A DNA stretch of 64,000 nt, from assembly GCF_021365465.1 (NCBI RefSeq), contig NZ_CP089932.1, positions 806,001-870,000 of the forward strand. The letters run 5' to 3'. Positions 51,911-61,737 of this stretch are shown here, piece after piece. The position numbers were made by a program, and so were the translations under genes. This DNA is from Erwinia tracheiphila. GTDB taxonomy: Bacteria; Pseudomonadota; Gammaproteobacteria; Enterobacterales; Enterobacteriaceae. Within the stretch, counting starts at the first letter, position 1; every line of letters starts with the position of its first letter. The notes below the pieces were generated by a model that worked only from the letters and a program-made list of their open reading frames with translations, was not told the origin of the DNA and ran no database searches.

Positions 51911-52413
51911 ATGGAAATACGAACGGCGACAGAAAGCGATGCGGCCGCCATTGCGGAGATTTATAACGATGCAGTATTGAATATACTACCGCCATCTGGA
52001 ATGACAGAACGACGGATAGTCACGATCGCATCGTGTGGATAAACGGCAAAAAAAGCGCAGGGTTTCTCGTGCTGGTGGCGGTAGATGCGGCAGGCTATGC
52101 CACATACGGTGACTGGCGCACATGGGACGGCTACCGGAATACGGTCGAGTATTCTGTCTGTATTCAGAAAGATGCCAGAGGACAGGGTGTTGACGCAGCG
52201 TTGATGCTTGATCTGATTCAGCTGGCCGCTTCTCAGGGCAAACATGTGATGGTGGCGGCGACTGAATCGACTGACGAGGCATCACTGGCGCTGCATCGAA
52301 AACTGGGGTTTATTGATGCTGGCCGGTTAAGCGAAGTTGGCTGTAAATTTGTTCGCTGGCTGGGCCTCAGCTTTTTGCAGCTGTATGTGGATGCGCGTGC
52401 TGGCTCAGACTGA
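51911..52413 (+). pseudogene. MnaT/YncA-like acetyltransferase, frameshifted
   Basis: ATG 51911 opens MEIRTATESDAAAIAEIYND; after AVLN a 2-nt insertion (TA repeated, 51981-51986) moves the frame. The second frame gives TTAIWNDRTTDSHDRIVWIN and then YGDWRTWDGYRNTVEYSV and the acetyl-CoA loop KDARGQGVDAALM. The family acetylates methionine sulfoximine/phosphinothricin-like compounds. The acetyl-CoA loop reads RGQGVDAAL where QGKGLG is usual. Divergent from the broken XRE-cupin regulator. Confidence 0.8.
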
Positions 52414-52442
52414 GCGAGAGCAATTCTTGTTCCTGCCAGGAT

Positions 52443-53370
52443 TTAGTGCCGAAGTGAAGTAAGAAAGGCGTTTTTAACCTCTTCAGCCTGGACTCCCAGA
52501 CAGAGCGTCTGCGCAGCACAAGCTGCAAACGGATTATAACTCGAGGCTAACTGTGTCAACTGCCGCAGTGTTTGACCAAAGGTGATCCCCTCGTAAAGCA
52601 CTCTTACCGGCGACCTCACCGTGGTAAATAGCTCTGGATGATTAAGCCGTGACAGCGTTAACGTGTCGTGAAGCGCCATACCGGCAACCCCTTCTTTTTG
52701 CAGGCTATAGCGAAGATATCCCTGCGAAATAGCGTCCGGCACCGGAAGGTTCAGACTGCGAATCTCCTCAGCGCTGATCAATACCTGATGAGCCACATCC
52801 AGTGGCAACATAACTACTGGCCAGGTGTAGGAAAGCACCTGGTCGGCGGCATGGTGATCTTTCCAGATATTGAATTCGCTATGCGGCGTAATGTTTCCAG
52901 CATGGCCATGCGTCCCGAATGCGCCGCCCATCATCATAACCTCTTTCACCAGAGGAACAATGCCCGGGGTCAGATTGGCAGTCGTTGCCAGATTAGTTAG
53001 CGGGCCGACAGCGACGAGGGTTATTTCCCCAGACCGCGCCCTTACCGTGTCGATAATAAAATCAATGGCGTTTCCCGTCCGGTCGTCGAAAGGATTCTCC
53101 AGCACATCACCCAGCCCGTCGCTACCGTGTACTTTAGCTGATTCCGTCGGCCAGCGGTCGGGAATATCCACGAAATACAGGCGCGTCCAGCGCAATATGT
53201 TGTGAAAACAGCCGGGCGTTTTTAACCGCCAGCTCTATCGGAACATTGCCAAACACGGTGGTAATTCCCACGATATGGTGGGTTTTTGCCGCATAAGCCA
53301 GTGCAAAAGCATCATCAACGCCGATGTCCGTGTCAAAAATGATCTTTCTAATCGTGTTCAAGCCGTCCAC
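52443..53370 (-). pseudogene. Inosine-uridine-preferring nucleoside hydrolase, frameshifted
   Basis: The N-terminal part from a GTG at 53370 contains the calcium-binding signature IIFDTDIGVDDAFALA; this frame stops near 53134 after RGYSRPLADGIS. The next frame continues ESAKVHGSDGLGD and the rest of the enzyme (LVAVGPLTNLA; GGAFGTHGHAGNITPHSEFN) to the stop at 52443. Joined, about 308 residues, the normal length. The shift lies at about 53140. It would release bases from ribonucleosides for salvage. Confidence 0.85.
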
Positions 53371-53392
53371 CGAAAAATGTGCTCAACCTTAA

Positions 53393-53674
53393 CTATTTTA
53401 TTGGCACCAGCACAAAAATTTTCACTTCCACTACGTCGTCTTTGATCAAACTGCGGTGCTGTTCCATATGCTCTGTTTGCTGATGCTGCTCCAGCATAAA
53501 GATCGAATCGGGTGAATGCTGTTTCCAGGGTGCCTGCGCTTTATGATCGATTAAGGGTTGGTACTGGTCGCATCCTTCTTCCTGTAACACAACAGGGAGC
53601 AGGTTCTTTATCGCTTCCAGCACGGCGTTGTGGCGGCCAGGTCTGACGCAAATTTCAGCAATCACGGTGAGCAT
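53393..53674 (-). CDS. ygiN: YgiN-like quinol monooxygenase (ABM domain), shortened
   Basis: 93 residues from ATG 53674: MLTVIAEICVRPGRHNAVLE, then PDSIFMLEQHQQTEHMEQHR and KIFVLVPIK. This is the antibiotic-biosynthesis-monooxygenase fold of YgiN, and it lies between parE and parC as in E. coli. About ten residues appear to be missing after FMLEQ, where the family has the W-x-S … AL-x-EH helix, so the protein may be impaired. mdaB, its usual neighbour in E. coli, is absent. Confidence 0.7.
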   Translation of the reverse strand: MLTVIAEICVRPGRHNAVLEAIKNLLPVVLQEEGCDQYQPLIDHKAQAPWKQHSPDSIFMLEQHQQTEHMEQHRSLIKDDVVEVKIFVLVPIK

Positions 53675-53737
53675 AGTGATCCTTTCAGAGTTAAACATAA
53701 TTGACAGGATAGCTGACACACTTGGTCTGCCGTACAC

Positions 53738-54553
53738 CTGCTAAGGTTCTCGGGAAGCACAATTTCACTCTCTTCCCGCTCTATCAGTTACAAAGATTTA
53801 GCACAGGAGGTTCTGTGAGCGCGTAATATCTTGCGTCAGATCGGGTTCACAGATGACCGCGTGGCAAATAACGTCATGGGGCTGCAGGCAAAAAAATTAT
53901 TCCTGTGAAATGACATTGAACAAAGGTCGATATCAGAGCCTTGACGAGTTGACTGGCCCGGCAACAGGTTAGTGCTGGCAGGTAACATTTGCCTTGTATC
54001 CGGCTATGGGGATTCTGTTCTCTCATAACCCTTACGATAACGGCTGTCGTTGGCACAATCTGTCCCTTCGCCTGAAATAAAAACCGCTTTATCGATTTTC
54101 GTTGCGTCCAGTGCGTGTTGTCCCTTTCTCTGCCTTATTGGCCTTCAGAATCTTACGATTCATATTGGGACTTCTTTTTAAAGCTATTGGCACATCCGTG
54201 TGGGGCAATTAAAGACAGCGTCTTCTTATATTCCAATACGTTAAACACCGGAGAGCCTGTTACCAGAACGGCAATGATCGAATCATTATCAGCCGGAGCC
54301 TTCTCTACTCCAGGCCGCTATATTATCCGTGCATCGCTGCAGGATTGAATTCGTCTTACATATAGCCTGCGTTTTTCCCGGATGAGAAATGTGAATGACG
54401 CGCAGAGTGCCTTTTCTGGCTTTTTGATTACTATCAGCGTATATGTCGCAGAACCGAAGAAAACGCCCTGTCTGTCACCGCACTTTCGCCCTCTGTGAAA
54501 TACTGAAGGCGCATCTGCCAGCATTGACGTCAGGGCATAACGAGACGATCACC
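53738..54553. other. Gene-poor stretch between ygiN and the PheC-like gene
   Basis: About 800 bp without a supportable gene. A 77-codon frame at 54115-54348 ends in EPVTRTAMIESLSAGAFSTP and looks like the tail of a lost extracellular protein, but no start, ribosome site or family can be shown. Part of a decaying interval. Confidence 0.4.
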
Positions 54554-55324
54554 ATGATAAAAACAGGATGTGTCACGCTATTGCTTATGGCGGCGAGTGG
54601 TGCCAGCGCACAATCGCACCTTGACCAGGTGCTGCAAAGTAACGTGCTGAATGTATGTACCACCGGAGATTATCGGCCCTACAGCCTGTTGCGGGCGAAT
54701 GGGCGATATGAAGGCATTGACGTGACAATGGCACAATCGCTGGCAGCCAGCCTTAACGCGCAAATTAAGTGGGTGCCGACGACCTGGAAAACGCTAATGC
54801 AGGATTTCCTGGATAAACATTGTGATATTGCGGTAGGCGGGATTTCCGTGACGCTGAAGCGTCAGCAAAGCGCATGGTTTGCCAGTTCACTTGGAAGCGA
54901 CGGTAAAATCCCGTTGGTTCGCTGTGTTGATAAAGCACAGTATCGCACTGTTGAACAGCTTAACCGAACCTCAGTACGTCTGATTGAGCCAGCAGGTGGC
55001 ACAAACGAAGCTTTTGTCCGTACCGTACTGCCCAGGGCCAGTTTGACGCTGTTCCATGATAACGTCACCATTTTCCAGCAGTTGGTGAATAAAAAAGCCG
55101 ATGTGATGATAACTGACGCCTCTGAAGCACAGTACCAGCAGAAGCATTATCCGCAGCTTTGCGCAGTTAATCCGCAACGGCCGATGCAGTACGGTGAGAA
55201 AGCCTGGATGCTGCCACGGGATGATATGAGCTGGAAACTCTATGTCGATCAGTGGCTACATTTGAGCCTCGCCAGTGGCGAATACCAGAAAGTGGCTGGA
55301 GAGTGGTTGTCCAGCGAAAAATAG
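54554..55324 (+). CDS. Cyclohexadienyl dehydratase / amino-acid-binding-protein-like (PheC family)
   Basis: 256 residues from ATG 54554; a longer frame to 54443 has no support. Signal peptide MIKTGCVTLLLMAASGASA, then a periplasmic solute-binding fold: VCTTGDYRPYSLLRANGRYE, CDIAVGGISVTLKRQQ, EPAGGTNEAFVR and DNVTIFQQLV. The pattern matches secreted cyclohexadienyl (arogenate/prephenate) dehydratases of the PheC type more closely than transport-binding proteins. If active it would make phenylpyruvate or phenylalanine in the periplasm. It stands alone, 136 bp before parC. Confidence 0.8.
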   Translation: MIKTGCVTLLLMAASGASAQSHLDQVLQSNVLNVCTTGDYRPYSLLRANGRYEGIDVTMAQSLAASLNAQIKWVPTTWKTLMQDFLDKHCDIAVGGISVTLKRQQSAWFASSLGSDGKIPLVRCVDKAQYRTVEQLNRTSVRLIEPAGGTNEAFVRTVLPRASLTLFHDNVTIFQQLVNKKADVMITDASEAQYQQKHYPQLCAVNPQRPMQYGEKAWMLPRDDMSWKLYVDQWLHLSLASGEYQKVAGEWLSSEK

Positions 55325-55460
55325 TACGCCCGTCGGAAAACTCCCCTCCGCTACTCACCACGGTTACCTGTGACAGAACCCGCCCGGATAAGGTACTATC
55401 GCCGTCAAATGATCCCGATGTGGTATAGCGATTTTGCCACGATATGAGGAACCAACAGCA

Positions 55461-57734
55461 ATGAGTGATTTGACGCAGGATGGTGCAGAGCGTCGTGCCC
55501 TGCATAAGTTTACGGAGGAAGCCTACCTCAACTATTCCATGTACGTCATTATGGACCGTGCGCTGCCCTACATTGGCGATGGCCTGAAGCCCGTACAGCG
55601 TCGTATCGTTTATGCAATGTCGGAACTGGGGCTGAATAACAGTGCCAAGTTCAAAAAATCAGCGCGTACCGTCGGGGACGTCTTGGGTAAATATCATCCG
55701 CATGGTGACAGCGCCTGTTACGAAGCGATGGTACTGATGGCACAGCCCTTTTCCTATCGTTACCCGCTGGTCGATGGTCAGGGGAATTGGGGGGCACCGG
55801 ACGATCCAAAATCCTTTGCGGCGATGCGTTATACCGAATCGCGCCTGTCAAAGTACGCTGAACTGTTGCTCAGTGAGTTGGGGCAAGGGACCGTCGACTA
55901 CATCCCGAACTTTGACGGCACTTTGCAAGAACCTTCTATTCTTCCGGCACGTTTGCCAAATATTCTGCTGAATGGCACCACCGGCATCGCCGTGGGGATG
56001 GCAACGGACATTCCACCGCATGACCTGCGTGAAGTGGCCCAGGCTGCGATAAAATTGATCGACTCGCCCGCCACCACGCTGGATGAGCTGATGGACATCG
56101 TGCAGGGACCGGATTATCCGACGGAAGCAGAGATCATCACGCCGCGAAATGAGATCCGTAAAATTTACCAGAATGGACGCGGTTCAGTGCGTATGCGTGC
56201 CGTATGGAAAAGAGAGGATGGTGATGTGGTGATCACCGCACTGCCGCACCAAGTTTCGGGCGCGCGCGTGCTCGAGCAGATCGCCACACAGATGCGCAAT
56301 AAAAAATTGCCAATGGTCGAAGATCTGCGTGACGAGTCAAATCATGAGAATCCGACGCGGCTGGTAATCGTTCCGCGCTCTAACCGCGTGGATATGGATC
56401 AGGTGATGAATCATTTGTTTGCCACCACCGATCTTGAGAAAAGCTACCGCGTAAATTTAAACATGATCGGGCTGGATAACCGTCCTGCAGTGAAAAACCT
56501 GCTGGAGATTATCAGTGAGTGGCTGGTTTTCCGTCGTGAAACCGTGCGCCGTCGCCTGAACTTCAGGCTGGAAAAAGTATTAAAGCGTCTGCATATCCTG
56601 GAAGGTCTGCTGATCGCTTTTCTCAATATCGATGAAGTCATCCATATCATCCGCTCTGAGGATGATCCAAAGCCGGAATTAATGGCCCGTTTTGGGATCA
56701 GTGAAACTCAGGCGGAAGCCATTCTTGAACTCAAATTACGTCATCTTGCCAAACTGGAAGAGATGAAAATTCGTGGTGAGCAGGACGAACTGGCGAAAGA
56801 GCGTGATAAATTGCAGGATATTCTCGCTTCTGAACGAAAAATGAACACGCTGTTAAAAAAAGAACTGCAGGCAGACAGCGATGCCTATGGTGATGACCGC
56901 CGATCTCCCCTGCGTGAGCGTGAAGAAGCTAAAGCGATAAGTGAAAACGAACTGGTTCCCTCAGAGTCGGTGACTATTGTCCTTTCGCAGATGGGTTGGG
57001 TGCGCAGTGCTAAAGGGCATGATATCGATCCCGGTGGCCTGAGTTATAAAGCAGGTGACGGCTACCGGGCCGCCGCCCGCGGTAAAAGTAATCAGCTGGT
57101 GGTGTTTATCGACTCAACGGGGCGAAGCTATGCACTCGATCCAGTTACTCTGCCGTCAGCGCGCGGGCAGGGTGAGCCGCTGACCGGTAAGCTGACGCTG
57201 CCGCCGGGTGCCATTATGGAACAGGTACTGATGGAGTCTGACGAGCAGAGGCTGTTGATGGCTTCCGATGCGGGCTATGGTTTCGTCTGTACCTTCAACG
57301 ATCTGGTTTCCCGCAACCGCGCTGGTAAGGCATTACTGAGTCTGCCAGAAAACGCGAAGGTGATGACGCCGCTTGCCATTCAGCATGATGATGATCTGCT
57401 GCTGGCGATTACTGCTGCTGGCAGAATGCTGGTATTCCCGGTGGCGGATTTGCCGCAGCTATCAAAAGGCAAAGGTAATAAAATCGTCTCGATTGCGGCG
57501 GCACAGGCTGCGACCGGAGAAGACAAGTTGAGCTGGCTGCTGCTGCTGTTATCGCAGACATCCATTACGTTGCACGTCGGTAAGCGTAAACTTACCCTGC
57601 GACCGGAGGATCTGCAGAAATTCAGGGCGGAGCGGGGGCGCAAAGGCACACTGTTGCCACGCGGACTGCAGCGCATTGATCGGGTTGAAGTAGATATGCC
57701 CGAGCAGCCGGATAACGACAATAATGAAGCCTGA
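55461..57734 (+). CDS. parC: DNA topoisomerase IV subunit A
   Basis: 757 residues from ATG 55461, against 752 in E. coli. Catalytic region with the active Tyr in [10 protein letters not shown]; quinolone-determining region reads [10 protein letters not shown], with the wild-type Ser and Glu. The C-terminal beta-pinwheel has the repeated GRS/GKGNK motifs. A slightly variant stretch, [17 protein letters not shown], replaces the family's LAQLYVLPPQSTLTIHV. Followed 87 bp later by plsC. Confidence 0.98.
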   Translation: MSDLTQDGAERRALHKFTEEAYLNYSMYVIMDRALPYIGDGLKPVQRRIVYAMSELGLNNSAKFKKSARTVGDVLGKYHPHGDSACYEAMVLMAQPFSYRYPLVDGQGNWGAPDDPKSFAAMRYTESRLSKYAELLLSELGQGTVDYIPNFDGTLQEPSILPARLPNILLNGTTGIAVGMATDIPPHDLREVAQAAIKLIDSPATTLDELMDIVQGPDYPTEAEIITPRNEIRKIYQNGRGSVRMRAVWKREDGDVVITALPHQVSGARVLEQIATQMRNKKLPMVEDLRDESNHENPTRLVIVPRSNRVDMDQVMNHLFATTDLEKSYRVNLNMIGLDNRPAVKNLLEIISEWLVFRRETVRRRLNFRLEKVLKRLHILEGLLIAFLNIDEVIHIIRSEDDPKPELMARFGISETQAEAILELKLRHLAKLEEMKIRGEQDELAKERDKLQDILASERKMNTLLKKELQADSDAYGDDRRSPLREREEAKAISENELVPSESVTIVLSQMGWVRSAKGHDIDPGGLSYKAGDGYRAAARGKSNQLVVFIDSTGRSYALDPVTLPSARGQGEPLTGKLTLPPGAIMEQVLMESDEQRLLMASDAGYGFVCTFNDLVSRNRAGKALLSLPENAKVMTPLAIQHDDDLLLAITAAGRMLVFPVADLPQLSKGKGNKIVSIAAAQAATGEDKLSWLLLLLSQTSITLHVGKRKLTLRPEDLQKFRAERGRKGTLLPRGLQRIDRVEVDMPEQPDNDNNEA

Positions 57735-57821
57735 GCGGGTTTCAGGTGAGTAGGTTGGTTTCGCTCACTCGGGATTTACACTGGTTAGCTGACCAGATCT
57801 GACAGCAATAACGAGGATGTG

Positions 57822-58559
57822 ATGCTCTCCATTTTACGCTTTATTGTAGTGATTACGTATTCGGTGCTGGTATGTGTGTTTGGCTGTATCTATTGCCTGT
57901 TCAGCCCGCGTAACCCGCGTCATGTTGCCACCTTTGGCCATATGCTCGGCCGTTTGTCGTTGGTTTTTGGTGTGAAAGTTGAATTGCGAAAACCCTCAGG
58001 GGCCAATAATTTCCCCAATGCCGTTTATATCGCCAACCACCAGAACAATTACGACATGATCACCGCAGCCAACATTGTCCAGCCAACGACTGTGACCGTC
58101 GGTAAGAAGAGTCTGCTGTGGATTCCATTTTTTGGACAACTGTACTGGCTGACGGGCAACTTGTTGATTGATCGCGATAACCGCACCAGCGCACATGGCA
58201 CCATTGCTGAACTGGTTGCTCAGTTTAAAAAGAAAAAAATCTCGTTCTGGATGTTTCCTGAAGGTACCCGCAGCCGTGGACGTGGCCTGCTGCCGTTTAA
58301 GACCGGAGCCTTTCATGCGGCGATGGCGGCGGGGGTGCCGGTGATTCCGGTCGTGGTGAGTAACACGCACGATAAAATTAAACTGAATCGGCTGAAAAAT
58401 GGGCTGGTTATTGTTGAAATGTTGCCTCCCGTCGATACCTCTGCATTTGCGGACCAGTCGGTGCGTAAGTTAGCCACGCACTGTCGTGAACTGATGGCAG
58501 CTAAACTGCAAGAACTAAACGCGGAAGTGGCTGCCCGCGAAGCCGCCGGGAAATTCTGA
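57822..58559 (+). CDS. plsC: 1-acyl-sn-glycerol-3-phosphate acyltransferase PlsC
   Basis: 245 residues from ATG 57822 (GAGG 5 nt upstream), the E. coli length. Catalytic HX4D in NHQNNYD, acyl-phosphate site FPEGTRSRGRGLL and GVPVIPVVVS. N-terminal membrane helix. It makes phosphatidic acid, completing the step begun by PlsY. Part of parC-plsC-ftsP. Intact. Confidence 0.97.
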   Translation: MLSILRFIVVITYSVLVCVFGCIYCLFSPRNPRHVATFGHMLGRLSLVFGVKVELRKPSGANNFPNAVYIANHQNNYDMITAANIVQPTTVTVGKKSLLWIPFFGQLYWLTGNLLIDRDNRTSAHGTIAELVAQFKKKKISFWMFPEGTRSRGRGLLPFKTGAFHAAMAAGVPVIPVVVSNTHDKIKLNRLKNGLVIVEMLPPVDTSAFADQSVRKLATHCRELMAAKLQELNAEVAAREAAGKF

Positions 58560-58650
58560 GTCTGGCCAGATTATACGCACAGCATTCACTACAACCATAA
58601 AAATGGATAGCATCCTGCTCTCAGGGCTGCATTTGGGTTACGGAGCTTTT

Positions 58651-60066
58651 ATGTCTTTTAGTCGTCGCCAGTTTATTCAGACTTCCAGCGTGGTTCTTTG
58701 CGCCAGCGCACTGCCCGTAAGCGTCAATGCTGCCGGGCCCGGTACCCCCTTACCTGTTCCTCCGCTGGTGGAATCCCGTCGTGGGCAGCCTGTTTTCCTG
58801 ACGCTACAGCGTAGCCACTGGTCGTTTACCAGCGGTAGCAAGGCTCAGGTATGGGGAATAAACGGCATGTACTTGGGACCAACGGTGCGGGTATGGAACG
58901 GTGATGACGTTAAACTCATCTACAGCAACCGGCTCAATGAACCGGTTGCCATGACCATTAGCGGGCTCCAGGTGCCGGGGGCACTGGTGGGAGGCGCTCC
59001 GCGTCTAACGTCCCCGGGCGTGGACTGGTCACCGGTCATGCCGATTCGCCAGCCCGCCGCAACCTGCTGGTACCATGCCTGCACACCCAACCACATGGCA
59101 ACACATATATACAATGGGCTTGCCGGAATGTGGCTGGTGGAAGACGAAATAAGTAAAGCGTTGCCGCTGCCAAATCATTATGGCGTGGACGATTTCCCAT
59201 TAATTATTCAGGACAAACGCATCGATAATTTTGGCTCACCGGAATATGCAGCGCCGGGGAGCGGAGGCTTCATTGGTGATACGCTGCTGGTCAATGGTGT
59301 GCAAAATCCCTGGGTGGATGCCTCCCGTGGCTGGGTTCGCCTGCGGTTGCTCAACGCCTCTAACTCACGCCGCTACCTGCTGCAAATGAGCGACAACCGC
59401 CCATTTAACGTTGTTGCCAGCGATCAGGGTTATCTCCCTGCACCCGTGTCAGTACAGCAGCTTTCACTGGCACCGGGAGAGCGGCGAGAAATTGTGGTTG
59501 ACATGAGTCAGGGCAATGAAGTGTCGATCACTGCGGGGCGGGCTGCGGGGGTTGTCGAGCGCTTGCGTGGGTTGTTTCAGCCGTCCAGCGTGTTGACCTC
59601 TACGGTGGTACTGACACTGCGTCCAACCGGGTTGTTGCCGCTGGTAACGGACAACCTGCCTGTGCGTTTACTGGCAGACCCGGTGATTGAAGGAAGCGTT
59701 AGCCGTACGCGAGAATTTCGTTTGGGAGATTCACAACCTGGAATCAACGGTGCAATCTGGGACCTGGGGCGTATTGATACGCAGGCACAGCAGGGTACTT
59801 ATGAGCGCTGGATTATTTACGCCGATTTGCCGCAGTCTTTTCATGTTCAGGGCGTGATGTTTCTGATTAAAACGGTCAATGGCGCGCAGCCTATGGTGGA
59901 AGACCGGGGCTGGAAAGATACCGTCTGGGTGGATGGCAATGTGGAGTTGTTTGTTTCTTTTACACAATCTTCTTCAGCCCATTTTCCTTTTATCTACTAC
60001 AGCCAAACCCTTGAAATGGCCGATCGTGGCAGCGTTGGACAACTTCAGGTACAGCCAGCGACCTGA
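58651..60066 (+). CDS. ftsP: Cell division protein FtsP (SufI)
   Basis: 471 residues from ATG 58651. Twin-arginine signal SRRQFIQTSSVVLCASAL exports it folded through Tat. Multicopper-oxidase fold without the full copper ligand set: WYHACTPNHMATHIYNGLAG, LLVNGVQNPWVDASRGWVRL, AHFPFIYYSQTLEMADRG. Known to protect the divisome under stress in E. coli. Directly after plsC as in E. coli. Confidence 0.95.
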   Translation: MSFSRRQFIQTSSVVLCASALPVSVNAAGPGTPLPVPPLVESRRGQPVFLTLQRSHWSFTSGSKAQVWGINGMYLGPTVRVWNGDDVKLIYSNRLNEPVAMTISGLQVPGALVGGAPRLTSPGVDWSPVMPIRQPAATCWYHACTPNHMATHIYNGLAGMWLVEDEISKALPLPNHYGVDDFPLIIQDKRIDNFGSPEYAAPGSGGFIGDTLLVNGVQNPWVDASRGWVRLRLLNASNSRRYLLQMSDNRPFNVVASDQGYLPAPVSVQQLSLAPGERREIVVDMSQGNEVSITAGRAAGVVERLRGLFQPSSVLTSTVVLTLRPTGLLPLVTDNLPVRLLADPVIEGSVSRTREFRLGDSQPGINGAIWDLGRIDTQAQQGTYERWIIYADLPQSFHVQGVMFLIKTVNGAQPMVEDRGWKDTVWVDGNVELFVSFTQSSSAHFPFIYYSQTLEMADRGSVGQLQVQPAT

Positions 60067-60445
60067 ATAGCTGCGCTGAATAGTGCTCCACTTTTGGTCA
60101 GGCCTTGTGGGATCGGGACGTTTTCGTTGCCATTTGGCGCTACGTCGTGCCTCGTTCTAACGTACCTGTCAGATGCCCATAAATGGCATGTGTAGCGGTT
60201 TCGGCGCAGCTATTTAGCGTGCCAGAAATAAAATGGACCTGATGCTACCCTGATTTATTTTTACTGATAAGGCTGGTTTTATTTGAGGTTTCTTCAATCG
60301 TTAATGCAGGGTTAATAATAATGATGTTAGCGGGTCGTGTTTATTAACGTTAAAAAGGAAAATAAAATCCCGGATGTGCGGTAAACGGCACACCCGGAGA
60401 TGCAACATAATCAGTACATGATAATTCTTAAGGAGTTTATTCGGC
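60067..60445. other. Gap after ftsP with leftward terminator
   Basis: No gene is seen. CCGGATGTGC (60370-60379) pairs with GCACACCCGG (60388-60397), one mismatch, with ATTTTATT after it when read leftwards; it is probably the terminator of the YhcN-family gene at 60446. Confidence 0.6.
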
Positions 60446-60715
60446 TTATTTTTTTTCCAATACAATAGCCGTTCCACGCCAGTGACTTGAATCACCCGGA
60501 GTTCCAAGAGAAGAAATATACATATACTCGCCACCTTTTTTATTCACTTCTGCTTTCAATGCATCAACGGCTTTTGACTTACCGCCACGTACATTAGCAA
60601 CAGAGACACGTTCTTTTTTGGTATAATTCTTAAGGTCTTTCTTTGGTACAATCTGTGCCGCAAAAACCGAGCCGTTCAACATTGTAAGAACAAGAAACGA
60701 AATAATTTTCTTCAT
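60446..60715 (-). CDS. DUF1471 (YhcN/BhsA-family) periplasmic protein
   Basis: 89 residues from ATG 60715. Signal peptide MKKIISFLVLTMLNGSVFA, then the YhcN fold: VSVANVRGGKSKAVDALKAE, GGEYMYISSLG, HWRGTAIVLEK. Members respond to acid, peroxide, metals or biofilm signals in enterobacteria; which applies here cannot be told. GGATGGT lies upstream, a weak ribosome site. A single-gene unit with its own terminator. Confidence 0.85.
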   Translation of the reverse strand: MKKIISFLVLTMLNGSVFAAQIVPKKDLKNYTKKERVSVANVRGGKSKAVDALKAEVNKKGGEYMYISSLGTPGDSSHWRGTAIVLEKK

Positions 60716-60730
60716 TGTGAGACCATCCAT

Positions 60731-61192
60731 AATTGAAGTTGATTGATGAGTTTTTTATTCCTTAATATTATACAATTTTATTGTATAATATCCACAGTTA
60801 AGTTTGTAAATTTATCTTAAGCTTACGCGTAGTTATTTTAATTATGAAATTTAATGTTAAATTATTTTATTTCCTAGTGCGGTAATTTTTAAATATAAAT
60901 TTAAAATCAACATATTTTCAATGTATTTTTTGTATTAATTTATGGCCAGAGTATGATAGGTCAGTGATAAATAGACGGGCAATTTAATATGCGTTTAACA
61001 CAGAAAGGCCCATGTTCGTACAATAAGCCTGCTGAAAATAAAATCTATTGTTAAGTTTCAGGTGCCGTGTTAACAGAGCGATTTTGAAGTTTGGGAGGGA
61101 ATGTTAACAGCGGTGATCCGTCTCAAAAATTAGGCTATGTCCCTTAATCACCTGAGCTATAGTAACGGCCTGTTTCCACAACACTTTAAACT
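60731..61192. other. AT-rich gap before the IS5 fragment
   Basis: About 460 bp, no gene. The 60750-60930 part is very AT-rich and would carry the promoter of the YhcN-family gene. The left end of the IS5-family fragment lies somewhere in 61080-61190 but its inverted repeat cannot be identified because the right end is missing. Confidence 0.45.
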
Positions 61193-61737
61193 ATGGCTCG
61201 CTACGATCTTCCCGATGAAGCATGGACTCTCATCCAGCCCTTATTACCTGCTGAACCAGCAATAGCACGGGCCGGACGACCATGGGCAGAACATCGTATG
61301 ATCATCAACGGTATGTTCCGGGTGCTGTGTTCAGGCGCACCATGGCGCGATTTGCCTGAGCGATACGGCCCATGGAAAACGGTTTACAATCGTTTTAACC
61401 GCTGGTCGAAGTCGTGAGTGATTAACATTATTTTCAATAAGTTACTTTCATTACTTGATGCATATGGCTTGGTTGACTGGTTTGTCACGGCGCTGGATGG
61501 CAGCAATATCCGTGCGCTCAGATGTGCTGCCGGGGCTCAAAAAAACATCCCGATATCGCCGGAGATAACGGTCTGGGTCGCTCTCGCGGTGGTTTTGGCA
61601 CCAAAATCCATCTGGCGACAGACGGAAGCGGTCTCCCGTTAAACATCGTTCTGAGCCCTGTGCAGGCTCATGAAAGCCAGTTCGCATTACGTTTTCTGGA
61701 TGGTATTGGTGTTCAGCGTCAGAACGGACCTATTTGA
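61193..61737 (+). pseudogene. IS5-family transposase, 5' part only, with stop and frameshift
   Basis: Reads MARYDLPDEAWTLIQPLLPA … YGPWKTVYNRFNRWSKS, in-frame TGA at 61415-61417, then VINIIFNKLLSLLDAYGLVD and ALDGSNIRALRCAAGAQK. At the A-run near 61540-61546 one A is missing and the frame shifts to KKHPDIAGDNGLGRSRGG … QAHESQFALRFLDGIG. The match ends abruptly at about 61733, where it is joined to the lectin gene. About 180 of the usual 260 residues remain. Confidence 0.85.

Noticed and set aside
54115..54348. 77-codon ORF between ygiN and the PheC-like gene
   Set aside because: No ribosome site or family; at best a decayed tail, so it is mentioned only in the gap description.
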